Origin: Lysobacter dokdonensis DS-58
GTDB lineage: Bacteria > Pseudomonadota > Gammaproteobacteria > Xanthomonadales > Xanthomonadaceae
Length of the DNA: 64,000 bases
Direction of reading: 5' to 3'
NCBI RefSeq assembly: GCF_000770795.1
Contig: NZ_JRKJ01000002.1
Coordinates: 186,001-250,000, forward strand
The position numbers and the translations under genes were made by a program. The notes under the pieces were generated by a model that saw only the letters and a program-made list of their open reading frames with translations, had not been told where the DNA came from and ran no database searches. Positions 1-7,420 of this stretch are shown piece after piece. The first letter of the stretch is position 1. Each line of letters begins with the position of its first letter.

Positions 1-1
1 C

Positions 2-295
2 GTGATGTGCCAGAACCAATCACTCGCCGATTCCAACGCGCAGATCGCCTTCGACCTGCGCAAGGAAGTGCTCGACCTGATGCGCGAAGGCCGCAGCGAC
101 GCCGAGATCAAGGAGTTCCTCGTCGCGCGCTACGGCGAGTTCGTGCTGTACCAGCCGCGCATGGAACAGAAGACGTGGCTGCTGTGGCTCGGGCCGGCGC
201 TGTTGTTGCTCGCGGGCGGCTTCGTCATCGCGCGCATCGTGCGCAAGCGCGCCGTGTCGACGCCCGTCGCCGACGAACCCGACCAGGAGTGGTGA
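2..295 (+). CDS. ccmH: Cytochrome c maturation protein CcmH (5' end outside window)
   Basis: This is the C-terminal part of CcmH, the membrane-anchored periplasmic thiol protein that reduces the CXXCH of apocytochrome c before heme attachment. The visible chain opens at the second Cys of the family motif (RCxxCQNQ), reading VMCQNQSLADSN, so the first Cys lies just upstream of the window. A transmembrane anchor (WLLWLGPALLLLAGGFVIA) follows about 60 residues later, then a short basic tail, the normal CcmH plan. The stop overlaps the ATG of ccmI (TGATG), which fits translational coupling in a ccm operon. Confidence 0.93.
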   Translation: MMCQNQSLADSNAQIAFDLRKEVLDLMREGRSDAEIKEFLVARYGEFVLYQPRMEQKTWLLWLGPALLLLAGGFVIARIVRKRAVSTPVADEPDQEW

Positions 296-1314
296 TGTCG
301 CCCACGTTGCAGTTCGCCATCGCGGGCGCAGTGCTCGTCCTCATCGTCGTCGCGGTGCTCGTGCGGCCGTTGTGGCGCGATTCGCAACGGCTCGTGTTCG
401 GCATCGCGGTCTGCGTGAGCCTCTCGGCCGTCGCGCTGTACCGCATCGTCGGCACGCCGGCGGCGCTGGACGCAAAGGCAAACGTCGCCATGCCCGAAAC
501 GCTGGACGACGCGATCAAGGAATTGCAAAGCCAGCTGGCGAAGAACCCCGACAACGCCGAAGGCTGGCGCCTGCTCGGCCAGGTGCTGGGCAACAACCAG
601 CGTTTCGCTGAGTCGCGCGACGCCTTCGCGCACGCGGTGAACCTGACGCCGAAGGACCCCGACCTGCTCGTCGAAGCCGCGCAAGCGCGCGCGCTCGCCG
701 ACAAGGACCGCCGCTTCGACATCACCGCTGTGACGATGTTGCGCGACGCGATCCAGGTGCAGCCGCAGCACCAGCGCGCCCGCTGGTTCCTCGGCATCGC
801 GCAGCGCCAGCAGGGCCAGGACGCCGAAGCAGCGAAGACGTGGGAGCCGTTGTTGGCGATGGTCGACGCGTCCACGCAGTCCTCGCTGCGCGCGCAGATC
901 AACGAAGCGCGCGTCGCCGCCGGCATGCAGCCGTTGCCCGAACCGGCGACCCCGGCCACGCCGAACGCCCTGCGCGTCCGCGTCGCGCTGGACGCCGACC
1001 TCGCCGCACGCGCCCGCCTGCGCGGAGACGCCACCGTCTTCGTCATCGCACGCGCCGCCGGCGGCCCGCCGATGCCGGTGGCCGTCGAACGCCACACGCT
1101 CGCCGACCTCCCACTCGACATCACGCTCGACGACGGCGATAGCCCGATGCCGACGGCCAAGCTCTCCGCGCTGAAGGACGTCGAGGTGATCGCCCGCATC
1201 TCCACCAGCGGCAACGCCATCGGCGCCGCCGGCGACCTCGAGTCCGCCCCCGTGCAAGTCAAACTCCCGGCCGACAAGCCGGTCGACCTGACGATCGGCA
1301 CCGTTCGCGAGTAG
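295..1314 (+). CDS. ccmI: c-type cytochrome biogenesis protein CcmI (TPR protein)
   Basis: A 339-residue chaperone-like protein thought to hold apocytochrome c for the heme-ligation step. It has an N-terminal membrane segment (about residues 5-23) and probably a second (about 36-52). TPR-like helices (NPDNAEGWRLLGQVLG, LTPKDPDLLVEAAQARA, QPQHQRARWFLGIAQ) occupy about 75-190. A C-terminal beta-rich domain (about 220-339) is typical of CcmI/CycH. The start is fixed by its TGATG overlap with ccmH. It is the last gene of the ccm operon visible here; a repeat-rich intergenic region follows. Confidence 0.9.
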   Translation: MSPTLQFAIAGAVLVLIVVAVLVRPLWRDSQRLVFGIAVCVSLSAVALYRIVGTPAALDAKANVAMPETLDDAIKELQSQLAKNPDNAEGWRLLGQVLGNNQRFAESRDAFAHAVNLTPKDPDLLVEAAQARALADKDRRFDITAVTMLRDAIQVQPQHQRARWFLGIAQRQQGQDAEAAKTWEPLLAMVDASTQSSLRAQINEARVAAGMQPLPEPATPATPNALRVRVALDADLAARARLRGDATVFVIARAAGGPPMPVAVERHTLADLPLDITLDDGDSPMPTAKLSALKDVEVIARISTSGNAIGAAGDLESAPVQVKLPADKPVDLTIGTVRE

Positions 1315-1372
1315 CTGTCATCGCTGCGGAAGCAGGGATCCAGAGCAATTGCGTACGTCTCTTCGGAACGAC

Positions 1373-1499
1373 GCCTCGACGTGCGGCGTGAGGGGTTCCG
1401 CCGATCGCCCGGCGGAAGACCATCCATGGCCACCGACGTGCGAGCGCGCGGCCATCCATGGCCGCGCTTCGGGAAACCCCTCACGCCGCACGCCGAGGC
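1373..1499. repeat. Long inverted-repeat element A with internal hairpin
   Basis: The outer arms 1381-1397 and 1475-1491 are perfect 17-bp inverted repeats, and the match extends to 1373 and 1499 with one mismatch. Inside lies a perfect 10-bp hairpin at 1446-1467 with a CC centre (core GGCCAT-CC-ATGGCC) and a partial extra copy of the core near 1430-1441. There is no coding signal. With element B it fills most of the 449-bp gap between ccmI and the metX-like gene. It could be a REP/MITE-type element or a transcript-end structure; no transposase is present. Confidence 0.75.
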
Positions 1500-1597
1500 T
1501 CACCGCGATTCGTTTGACGTCCTCCTCGGTGACCTCCCGGCTCCCTCTCCGACGGGTCCATGCAAACCGAAGGGGACGACACATCAAATGCGATGAG

Positions 1598-1723
1598 GCG
1601 CGCCGCGTGACGTGGTGTGGTGCACCAGAGCACGGCCATGGATGGCCGTGCGCTCGCGACTCGGTGGGCAGGATGCCGCTCCCGCGGAGCGACAGGGGCA
1701 CCACACCACGTCACGCGGCGCGC
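1598..1723. repeat. Long inverted-repeat element B with covarying internal hairpin
   Basis: The outer arms 1598-1623 and 1698-1723 are perfect 26-bp inverted repeats with a 74-bp interior. The interior carries a perfect 10-bp hairpin at 1630-1651 with a GG centre. This hairpin is the reverse complement of the one in element A except at two positions, which change together and keep the base pair (G-C to A-T). The outer arms of A and B are unrelated in sequence. The element ends about 40 bp upstream of the metX-like start, so it may affect that gene's leader. Confidence 0.75.
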
Positions 1724-1763
1724 CGTCCTTCCGAAGTGAAGCTCGCGAAGTAAACTGCGCCGC

Positions 1764-2879
1764 ATGACCGAATTCATCCCCCCCGGCACGCGCTTCCACG
1801 ACCTCCCCTCGCCCTTCGCGATGAAACGCGGCGGCGAACTGCGCAACGCGCGCATGGCGTACGAAACCTGGGGCACGCTCAACGCCGCGCGCGACAACGC
1901 GGTGCTGGTGCTCACCGGGTTGTCGCCGAATGCGCACGCCGCGAAGAACGACGCGAACGGTGAAGCCGGCTGGTGGGAAGACATGATCGGGCCCGGCAAG
2001 CCGATCGACACCGACCGTTGGTTCGTCATCTGTACGAACTCGTTGGGCAGCTGCAAAGGCTCCACCGGCCCCGCATCGGTGAACCCGGAGACCGGCGAGC
2101 GGTATGGACTCGCATTCCCCGAACTCGCGGTGGAAGACGGTGCGAATGCGGCATTCGAAGTGGTCAAGGGCCTCGGCGTCGAAACGCTCGCGTGCGTCGT
2201 CGGCAACTCGATGGGCGGCATGGTCGCGCTCGCGTACCTGATGCTGCATCCGGGCTCCGCGCGTTCGCACATCAACATCTCGGGCAGCGCGCGTGCGTTG
2301 CCGTTCTCGATCGCGATCCGCTCGCTGCAGCGCGAAGCCATCCGCCTGGACCCGCACTGGAACCACGGCGAGTACACCGAAGAGTTGTACCCAGACGCCG
2401 GCATGCGCATGGCGCGCAAGCTGGGCGTGATCACGTATCGCTCGGCGCTGGAATGGGACGGGCGCTTCGGCCGCGTGCGCCTGGATTCGGACGACCGCGA
2501 TGAAGAGGATCCCTTCGGCCTGGAGTTCCAGGTGGAGAGCTACCTCGAGGGCCACGCGCGCCGTTTCGTGCGCAGCTTCGACCCCAATTGCTACCTCTAC
2601 CTCAGCCGTTCGATGGATTGGTTCGATCTCGCCGAGTACGGAGACGGCAACGTCGACACCGGCCTCGGCCGGATCCGGGTGGACCGTGCGTTGGCCATCG
2701 GCGTGGAAACGGACATCCTCTTCCCCCTGCAACAGCAGCAACAGGTGGCCGACGGCCTGCGGGCCGCGGGCGCCGACGCCGACTTCCGGCCCCTGCCCTC
2801 GCCGCAAGGCCATGACGCGTTCCTGGTGGATATCGCGCGTTTCGGGCCGGCGGTTCGCAATTTCCTGTCGACCCTCTGA
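1764..2879 (+). CDS. metX: MetX-family O-acyltransferase (L-serine O-succinyl- or homoserine O-acyltransferase)
   Basis: A 371-residue alpha/beta-hydrolase-fold acyltransferase. The nucleophile elbow is GNSMGG (Ser149). The family block NSLGSCKGSTGPASVNP is at about 92-108, and the other triad residues are likely Asp317 (VETDILFP) and His350 (QGHDAF). MetX members activate homoserine for methionine synthesis. Xanthomonadaceae members have been assigned as L-serine O-succinyltransferases feeding an alternative cysteine route. The next gene, a cysteine dioxygenase, makes the serine/cysteine role plausible here. Substrate and acyl donor cannot be settled by eye. It starts 40 bp after repeat element B. 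Confidence 0.85.
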   Translation: MTEFIPPGTRFHDLPSPFAMKRGGELRNARMAYETWGTLNAARDNAVLVLTGLSPNAHAAKNDANGEAGWWEDMIGPGKPIDTDRWFVICTNSLGSCKGSTGPASVNPETGERYGLAFPELAVEDGANAAFEVVKGLGVETLACVVGNSMGGMVALAYLMLHPGSARSHINISGSARALPFSIAIRSLQREAIRLDPHWNHGEYTEELYPDAGMRMARKLGVITYRSALEWDGRFGRVRLDSDDRDEEDPFGLEFQVESYLEGHARRFVRSFDPNCYLYLSRSMDWFDLAEYGDGNVDTGLGRIRVDRALAIGVETDILFPLQQQQQVADGLRAAGADADFRPLPSPQGHDAFLVDIARFGPAVRNFLSTL

Positions 2880-2922
2880 GTACAATTCCCGGCGTCCGCC
2901 GCCGCCCTTCGAGCCCAACGCC

Positions 2923-3537
2923 ATGAACGCGTCTCCCGCCGCCCACGACGCCTCCTGCTGTCCGGATGTCGACTTCCCGGGCCGCGCCAAGCTGGTGGCC
3001 GCGGTCGATGCGGCCGTCGAGCACGACGACGAGCACAAGGTCACCGCCGCATTGCGCGACGCCCTGTGCCGCATGATCCGCGACCGCGACGTGCAACTGC
3101 CCGACTGCGTGCACGAGCCGATCACCGACCACTACGCCCGCCGCGAGCTTTATCGCAGCCCCGAGCACGGCTACAGCATCGTCTGCATGACGTGGGGCCC
3201 GGGCCAGGGCACGCCGCTGCACGACCACTCCGGCCTGTGGTGCGTGGAAGGCGTGTGGGACGGCTCGCTCGAAATCGTGCAATACGAATTGCTGGCCCGC
3301 GAAGGCGACCGCTACCGCTTCCGTGCCGCCGGCGGCATGCATGCCGGCCCCGGCAGCGCCGGCAGCCTGATCCCGCCGCACGAGTACCACACCATCCGCA
3401 ACGCCAGCCCCGACCAGATCGCCATCTCGCTGCACATCTACAAAGCGCCGATGGAATGCTGCTCGAAGTTCGCCAACGTGAAGGACGAATGGTTCGTCCG
3501 CGAAAGCGCAATCCTCGAAACGGACGAAGCGGCCTGA
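2923..3537 (+). CDS. Cysteine dioxygenase
   Basis: A 204-residue cupin that oxidises L-cysteine to cysteine sulfinate with a mononuclear Fe(II). The metal motif is His100-x-His102 (TPLHDHSG) and His153 or His156 (PPHEYHT). Cys107 lies five residues after His102, and Tyr173 sits in LHIYKAP. These match the positions of the Cys-Tyr crosslink in animal CDO, so the enzyme may form that cofactor. It is 43 bp downstream of the metX-like gene, probably in the same transcript, which would link cysteine supply to its disposal. Start ATG 2923 gives the normal family length. Confidence 0.88.
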   Translation: MNASPAAHDASCCPDVDFPGRAKLVAAVDAAVEHDDEHKVTAALRDALCRMIRDRDVQLPDCVHEPITDHYARRELYRSPEHGYSIVCMTWGPGQGTPLHDHSGLWCVEGVWDGSLEIVQYELLAREGDRYRFRAAGGMHAGPGSAGSLIPPHEYHTIRNASPDQIAISLHIYKAPMECCSKFANVKDEWFVRESAILETDEAA

Positions 3538-3541
3538 CCGG

Positions 3542-3994
3542 ATGGCGACCGACCTCGGCCTGGCCGCCCTCCACCACCTCCTCGTCTTCGGCATCGTCGC
3601 GATGCTGGTCGCCGAAGCCAACCTCCTCCGCGGCCCCCTGACCGCCGACACCATTCCCCGCCTGGCCAAACTCGATGGCGGCTACGGCATGTGTGCAGGC
3701 CTGCTGCTCGTCGTCGGCCTGTGCCGCGTGTTCCTCGGCGTGAAAGGCCCCGACTTCTACCTCCACAACCCCTACTTCCACGCGAAGATCGGCGCGTTCG
3801 TGCTGGTCGGCTTGCTGTCGATCCTCCCGACCCTGCGATTCGTGCGCTGGCGGAAGATGCAGAAGACGCAGCCCGCGTTCGTGCCGGAAGCCGGAGAGCT
3901 GGCGAAGATGCGGACGATCCTGCGCGTCGAGTTGGCCCTGGTCGCGCTGATCTTCGTCCTCGCCGCCGCGATGGCCCGCTACGGCGGGTTCTGA
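3542..3994 (+). CDS. DUF2214-family membrane protein
   Basis: A 150-residue integral membrane protein with four predicted helices (about residues 8-25, 47-65, 82-100 and 128-146). The loop GVKGPDFYLHNPYFHAKIGAF between helices 2 and 3 is a recognisable feature of the family. Its function is unknown. It begins 4 bp after the dioxygenase stop and is therefore probably cotranscribed with it, though no functional link is evident. Confidence 0.8.
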   Translation: MATDLGLAALHHLLVFGIVAMLVAEANLLRGPLTADTIPRLAKLDGGYGMCAGLLLVVGLCRVFLGVKGPDFYLHNPYFHAKIGAFVLVGLLSILPTLRFVRWRKMQKTQPAFVPEAGELAKMRTILRVELALVALIFVLAAAMARYGGF

Positions 3995-4027
3995 AGAACG
4001 GCAAGCACGGCTATACTTCCCCTCCGC

Positions 4028-4114
4028 GCCGGAATGGCGGAATCGGTAGACGCAGCGGACTCAAAATCCGCCGCCCTTAAAAGCGTGTGGGTTCGAGTCC
4101 CACTTCCGGCACCA
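4028..4114 (+). tRNA. tRNA-Leu (CAA anticodon)
   Basis: A complete class II tRNA. The acceptor stem GCCGGAA (4028-4034) pairs with TTCCGGC (4104-4110), followed by an encoded ACCA end. The anticodon stem GCGGA/TCCGC flanks the loop CTCAAAA, giving anticodon CAA, which reads UUG. The variable arm is long and the T loop (GGTTCGAGTCC) is canonical. The 3' end borders the less GC-rich accessory region, a common integration point, but no second copy of the tRNA end was found in the window. Confidence 0.97.
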
Positions 4115-4372
4115 CCCCATGTAGGCCCCTATAAATCAGTGCATTACGGCTGATTTTAGGCGCGACCTTAGGGGAGACATTAGAGGACTTCGGCACCGTT
4201 GTGGACGGCGCAGCCGGGGGAGCCTATGGCACCCTTCGCGTCACACCCGACGCCGCCGCTGGCGCAACAACAAGCGCGATCTTTGATTGAGCCTCGGGCG
4301 TTGTCCGGGGCTTCGTCGTTTCTGGGCCAACTGCGTCTGAGTGTCCGCTTTCGGCCAAAAGCGGACAAGCGC
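4115..4372. other. Non-coding stretch directly downstream of tRNA-Leu
   Basis: No convincing gene is seen. The first 80 bases are less GC-rich than the surroundings and may be a remnant of an integrated element. I found no integrase and no direct repeat of the tRNA 3' end, so a genomic-island call rests only on position and composition. The stretch ends in the first TGTCCGC palindrome and the 3' end of the next minus-strand gene. Confidence 0.4.
4342..4367. repeat. TGTCCGCTTT palindromic repeat, copy 1
   Basis: A perfect 10-bp stem TGTCCGCTTT/AAAGCGGACA with the loop CGGCCA. Two related copies lie at 4763-4790 and 5352-5385. It sits 5 bp past the 3' end of the minus-strand gene 4373-4717 and could serve as an end structure for its transcript, although no T-tract follows. 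Confidence 0.8.
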
Positions 4373-4717
4373 TCAGCGATGGGACTCTTTGCCGACGACT
4401 TGATACACCGGCCCGCCCAGGGGTCTTTGCGCCTTAAGTAGCAACACCCTGTCTCCTTCCGAAAGGGGCCCACCGGAAACGACATGGGCAAGGACAAGGG
4501 TGCCGTCCGCCAAGCGAACTGCAGCCTCCTCGCGTGTCCCGCCCTGAATCTTCGCGACCGAAATGCTTCCGGTGGACTCGACGACGCCTACCAGCCGCCG
4601 CGGCTCCGAGCCAGACCAACGAAAAAGCAGGAACACGCCGACAATCAGAACCGCGGCCAGTATGCCAACGGCGATGCGGGATCTCGGCTCCTCGACGTCT
4701 GCAAACCTGTCAGTCAT
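4373..4717 (-). CDS. Hypothetical single-pass membrane protein
   Basis: A 114-residue protein with one transmembrane segment at about residues 16-33 (AVGILAAVLIVGVFLLFRW). A small, probably extracytoplasmic beta domain follows (RRLVGVVESTGSISVAKIQGG...VRLADGTLVLAHV), resembling a short barrel-sandwich fold, but I cannot assign a family. It is flanked on both sides by copies of the TGTCCGC palindrome. There is no evident operon partner. Confidence 0.6.
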   Translation of the reverse strand: MTDRFADVEEPRSRIAVGILAAVLIVGVFLLFRWSGSEPRRLVGVVESTGSISVAKIQGGTREEAAVRLADGTLVLAHVVSGGPLSEGDRVLLLKAQRPLGGPVYQVVGKESHR

Positions 4718-4762
4718 GGGTGTCAGCGCTTGGATGAAATCGGGTGAGAGCGGTCATCGCCG

Positions 4763-4790
4763 ATGTCCGCTTTCGGCCAGAAGCGGACAT
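4763..4790. repeat. TGTCCGCTTT palindromic repeat, copy 2
   Basis: A perfect 10-bp stem ATGTCCGCTT/AAGCGGACAT with the loop TCGGCCAG. It shares the core TGTCCGCTTTCGGCC with copy 1 and differs in loop and flank. It lies between two minus-strand hypothetical genes. Confidence 0.8.
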
Positions 4791-4821
4791 TTCCGACTTG
4801 ATTCACAGTCACGACAGCGCG

Positions 4822-5295
4822 TTACTTCTTAGCGGCGCACATCAGCAAAGCTTGGACGTTCTCCCAAGTACGCACAAACGCTTGAGCCTCATCAGAGGGA
4901 CTATTGTCGTCCGAGGAATACCAAGACGACGTAAGAACGTCATCTCCCTGTCGAACAATCAGCCGCTTGGATGGGCCATCAAAGGCGATGGCCCGACCTT
5001 GGTCGACCGTCATAGGTAACGTACTCAAGAGTTGCCGCGAAGCTTCAACCGCTCGCTCTGAATCGATCTTCGAGAGCTTGCACCGCGTCTCCACCCAGAG
5101 ATAAGGCTTCTTAGAGACGTCGTAGCGCTCCTCGACGATCTTGCCGTTTGCTTCAAGTCGCAAAGACCAAGTCTCCAACGCTGGCCCCACGATCTGATGA
5201 TCTAATTCAACCAGAGCTTTCCGGTCACTCGCGCTGACGCCGAGCGAGCATGCGAGTCCTGCCAGGGAAAGCACGAAAACACGGCAAAGGTTCAT
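4822..5295 (-). CDS. Hypothetical secreted protein
   Basis: A 157-residue protein. The start was set at ATG 5295 because it gives a clear Sec signal peptide (MNLCRVFVLSLAGLACSLGVSA). The frame is open upstream of this, but that part has no protein-like composition. The mature part contains WSLRLEANGKIVEERYD and a C-terminal DEAQAFVRTWENVQALL helix; no family is recognised. Base composition is visibly lower in GC than in neighbouring housekeeping genes, which fits acquired DNA. Confidence 0.6.
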   Translation of the reverse strand: MNLCRVFVLSLAGLACSLGVSASDRKALVELDHQIVGPALETWSLRLEANGKIVEERYDVSKKPYLWVETRCKLSKIDSERAVEASRQLLSTLPMTVDQGRAIAFDGPSKRLIVRQGDDVLTSSWYSSDDNSPSDEAQAFVRTWENVQALLMCAAKK

Positions 5296-5351
5296 TTCGG
5301 CTTGTCGATATTGGGAGCGAGGCCAATGATGAACGACCGGCCCCGCATGAG

Positions 5352-5385
5352 CCAATGTCCTCTTTGGGTCGAAAGCGAACTTTGG
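5352..5385. repeat. TGTCCGCTTT palindromic repeat, degraded copy 3
   Basis: An imperfect hairpin (11 of 14 pairs) beginning CCAATGTCC and ending ACTTTGG, with a GGGTCG loop. It matches the family core except for point changes that break the stem. It lies in the 177-bp divergent gap between the secreted hypothetical gene and the XAC0095-like gene. Confidence 0.6.
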
Positions 5386-5472
5386 CCAGGCCGGTCCGAT
5401 CGCCTGTAGTACGAAGTCACCTCGGGTCCGCCTGCACCCGCGGCGCAAGTCATTCCCGTCCGAGAGGTTGCC

Positions 5473-5781
5473 ATGACTAAAGTTGTCCGCGACGCCCGCT
5501 CCGCGCCCGCCGTCCTCTCCATCCCCGAGCCAACGCACTTCCAACTGGTGCAGATCGCCTACTTCATCCGCCTGATGGCGCACCTGACCGAAAGCGGCAC
5601 GCCCGCCAGCGTGCAGAACGCACGCCTGGCACCTGATGCCATCGGTTGGTGCTTCGCCAATCTGTCGAAGGAGATGGATGCGGTGATGAGTACGATCCAG
5701 TTCGCTTCTTCCGCGCCGACAGACAATACCGTGGACCGCGCTGCCAGTCGCCCGAAGCAGCAACGCGCTTGCGCAAATTGA
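5473..5781 (+). CDS. XAC0095-family small protein
   Basis: A 102-residue soluble protein. The core LSIPEPTHFQLVQIAYFIRLMAHLTESGTP followed by PDAIGWCFANLSKEMDAV resembles the XAC0095-like small proteins of Xanthomonadaceae, whose function is unknown. The start is supported by a GAGAGG ribosome-binding site. The C-terminal 25 residues look unstructured. It is transcribed away from both neighbouring minus-strand blocks. Confidence 0.6.
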   Translation: MTKVVRDARSAPAVLSIPEPTHFQLVQIAYFIRLMAHLTESGTPASVQNARLAPDAIGWCFANLSKEMDAVMSTIQFASSAPTDNTVDRAASRPKQQRACAN

Positions 5782-5839
5782 ATGCGATGCGGCCGTCGGC
5801 AACGGCGACCATCGGGCGCCGTTGCCTTCGCGTCTCGCG

Positions 5840-6028
5840 CTAAGCGGCATCGTCTTCAGGCGGCGACGAGTCCTTTGCGCGCACCCATCGCTTGGCACCG
5901 GCGCTCGCAAGTCCTGCGACGATCGCGAGGCACCAAATGAATGCCGAATCAGACACCAGCAGTTTGAGGGGAAATGAGGCGATCACGATCGCCGTTCCCA
6001 CGACAAGCGCCTGAAGTAGCTCTTTCAT
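5840..6028 (-). CDS. Small two-helix membrane protein, possible bacteriocin immunity protein
   Basis: A 62-residue protein with two predicted membrane helices (LLQALVVGTAIVIASFPLKLL and AFIWCLAIVAGLASAGA) and a charged C-terminal tail (KRWVRAKDSSPPEDD). It lies 58 bp downstream of the double-glycine peptide gene on the same strand. Small hydrophobic proteins in that position are often self-immunity proteins. That assignment is inference from size and position; there is no diagnostic motif, and the Shine-Dalgarno is weak. Confidence 0.5.
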   Translation of the reverse strand: MKELLQALVVGTAIVIASFPLKLLVSDSAFIWCLAIVAGLASAGAKRWVRAKDSSPPEDDAA

Positions 6029-6086
6029 GGTGTGTCACCCATTCGAAGAGCTCCGAGAGGCCCAGCGCCCGCTCGGAACCGGAAAT

Positions 6087-6308
6087 TCAGAGCGCAAATG
6101 CAGCGTGGTTGAGGCTGCCGAATGCGTCCCCGACCCAACCGTTCCAGTTGTTTGCAAAGTACGCCCCGCCGATGCATCCAAGCGCCCCACCCCACGCACC
6201 GCCCAAGCTGACGCCGATTGCCCCACCAAATGCGCAGCCGATCGTTTCCCCGGAGACTCCCGCGCCTCCATGCACTTGGGACACCTCGATAGCTTTCAGC
6301 TCCCTCAT
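6087..6308 (-). CDS. Putative class II bacteriocin precursor with double-glycine leader
   Basis: A 73-residue precursor. The leader MRELKAIEVSQVHGG fits the double-glycine consensus at every key position counted from the cut site: Leu-12, Glu-8, Val-7, Val-4, Gly-2 and Gly-1. The 58-residue mature peptide is Gly/Ala-rich, has GxxxG-type spacing (GGAIGVSLGG, GGALGCIGG), two Cys, and an aromatic, Asn-rich end (YFANNWNGWVG), as in pore-forming two-peptide or cerein-like bacteriocins. AGGAG sits 7 nt before ATG 6308; an in-frame ATG one codon earlier is too close to it. No C39-type exporter is in the window. Confidence 0.75.
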   Translation of the reverse strand: MRELKAIEVSQVHGGAGVSGETIGCAFGGAIGVSLGGAWGGALGCIGGAYFANNWNGWVGDAFGSLNHAAFAL

Positions 6309-6536
6309 CATTTTCTCCTGAGAAGTCGTAATCGAGACCGGCGAACGCACCACTGTCCGGTTATGGCAGCAACAGAGCAAGGAAGCCACAAGCGGCCTTG
6401 GACGTGCGTATGGAAGGGTCCAAGCGTTTCGAGCGAAGTGGCGCTCAAGGCTGCATGCATCTTCCGCGTACGCACTGCGATGACGCCTCTATCCGAATGA
6501 CAACGTGATCGCCCGTGTATCCGCGCGCCTGGTGCT

Positions 6537-7205
6537 TCAAGGCGGCGACGCTCCCCGCCCCTTCACCTGCTTCTGCTTCCCAAGCTGCATGAGCTTCTGA
6601 GGCCCGCCTCGCCCGCAATCGGGCACGGACTTCCCACTCGCCGCGTCGATGCCGTTGAGGCACGCGACGACCATCCAGCTTGCGTTCTTGCCCTTGTGCA
6701 ACGCCGCAGTGTGGATGCCGCCCTGGACCTTCGGCAACGACATCGTCTTGTTCACTTCCAGCGGCGGCGATGCACCGATCGGTGGCGGCGGGCGCTTGAC
6801 GCACCAGTCTTCGGATTTGTACCAGCAGCTCATCGTTTGTGCGTGCTCGTTCGCGGCCAAGCACTCTGATTGACCGCCCGGGAGTTGCGGCGGAACGTGG
6901 CAATCGTCCTGTGTCGAGCAAGCCTCGTGCGGCCCACCGAAGTCCGTCATCAGACACGCGCCGCCATACCCTTCCGAGGGAATGCCGATGTGGTGCGCAC
7001 CAACGTCGTACCCGGCGATCAACTTGAACGAGCCGGTGACGATGCCGGCTTGATCCACTACGTCGCCTGGTTCGACGACCAGGGATTTTGGGGGCTCTTG
7101 TCCCGAGGCCACGCAACCCAGCAACAGCGTCGCACCCAGCACGAAGCTACTCGCACGGTGGCGTGGACTCAGCAGCCCGATCGACGACGCTATGCGCGCG
7201 TGCAT
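6537..7205 (-). CDS. Cys-rich hypothetical lipoprotein
   Basis: A 222-residue protein starting at ATG 7205, chosen because AGGAGG lies 8 nt upstream and the N-terminus then forms a lipoprotein signal with lipobox LLLGC. Later Cys residues come in close groups (GGACLMTDFGG, ACSTQDDC, SECLAAN, SCWYKSEDWC), suggesting disulfide bonds in the envelope. A proline stretch (RPPPPIG) and a basic C-terminus follow. No family is recognised. It is divergent from the phospholipase D-like gene, 215 bp away; whether the two are functionally paired is unknown. Confidence 0.65.
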   Translation of the reverse strand: MHARIASSIGLLSPRHRASSFVLGATLLLGCVASGQEPPKSLVVEPGDVVDQAGIVTGSFKLIAGYDVGAHHIGIPSEGYGGACLMTDFGGPHEACSTQDDCHVPPQLPGGQSECLAANEHAQTMSCWYKSEDWCVKRPPPPIGASPPLEVNKTMSLPKVQGGIHTAALHKGKNASWMVVACLNGIDAASGKSVPDCGRGGPQKLMQLGKQKQVKGRGASPP

Positions 7206-7420
7206 GGCAACGCCCTCCTCGCCGACAATTCGACAGAGAGAACGAACGCGGGGCATGTCTGCTTCCGGAAGACCGTTGGTCGGTACGCATGGTTCGAACG
7301 ACGTGCACGACATTCGCTTTGTCTCCTTCCGGTAGCCGCCGGACAAGCGGCTGTCCGCCTCGGCGCAAGTGCGGCGTTGCAGCGTGTGTCATCCGGCACT
7401 CCGCCGGCAGGAGACACCCC

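Noticed and set aside
4104-4372. tRNA-Leu 3' end as an attachment site of an intact integrated element
   Set aside because: No integrase gene and no second copy of the tRNA 3' sequence were found; kept only as a positional inference.
7206-7420. Start of the PLD-like gene further upstream at 7088
   Set aside because: That extension lies on the lipoprotein gene's antisense and leader, while CAGGAG immediately precedes ATG 7421.
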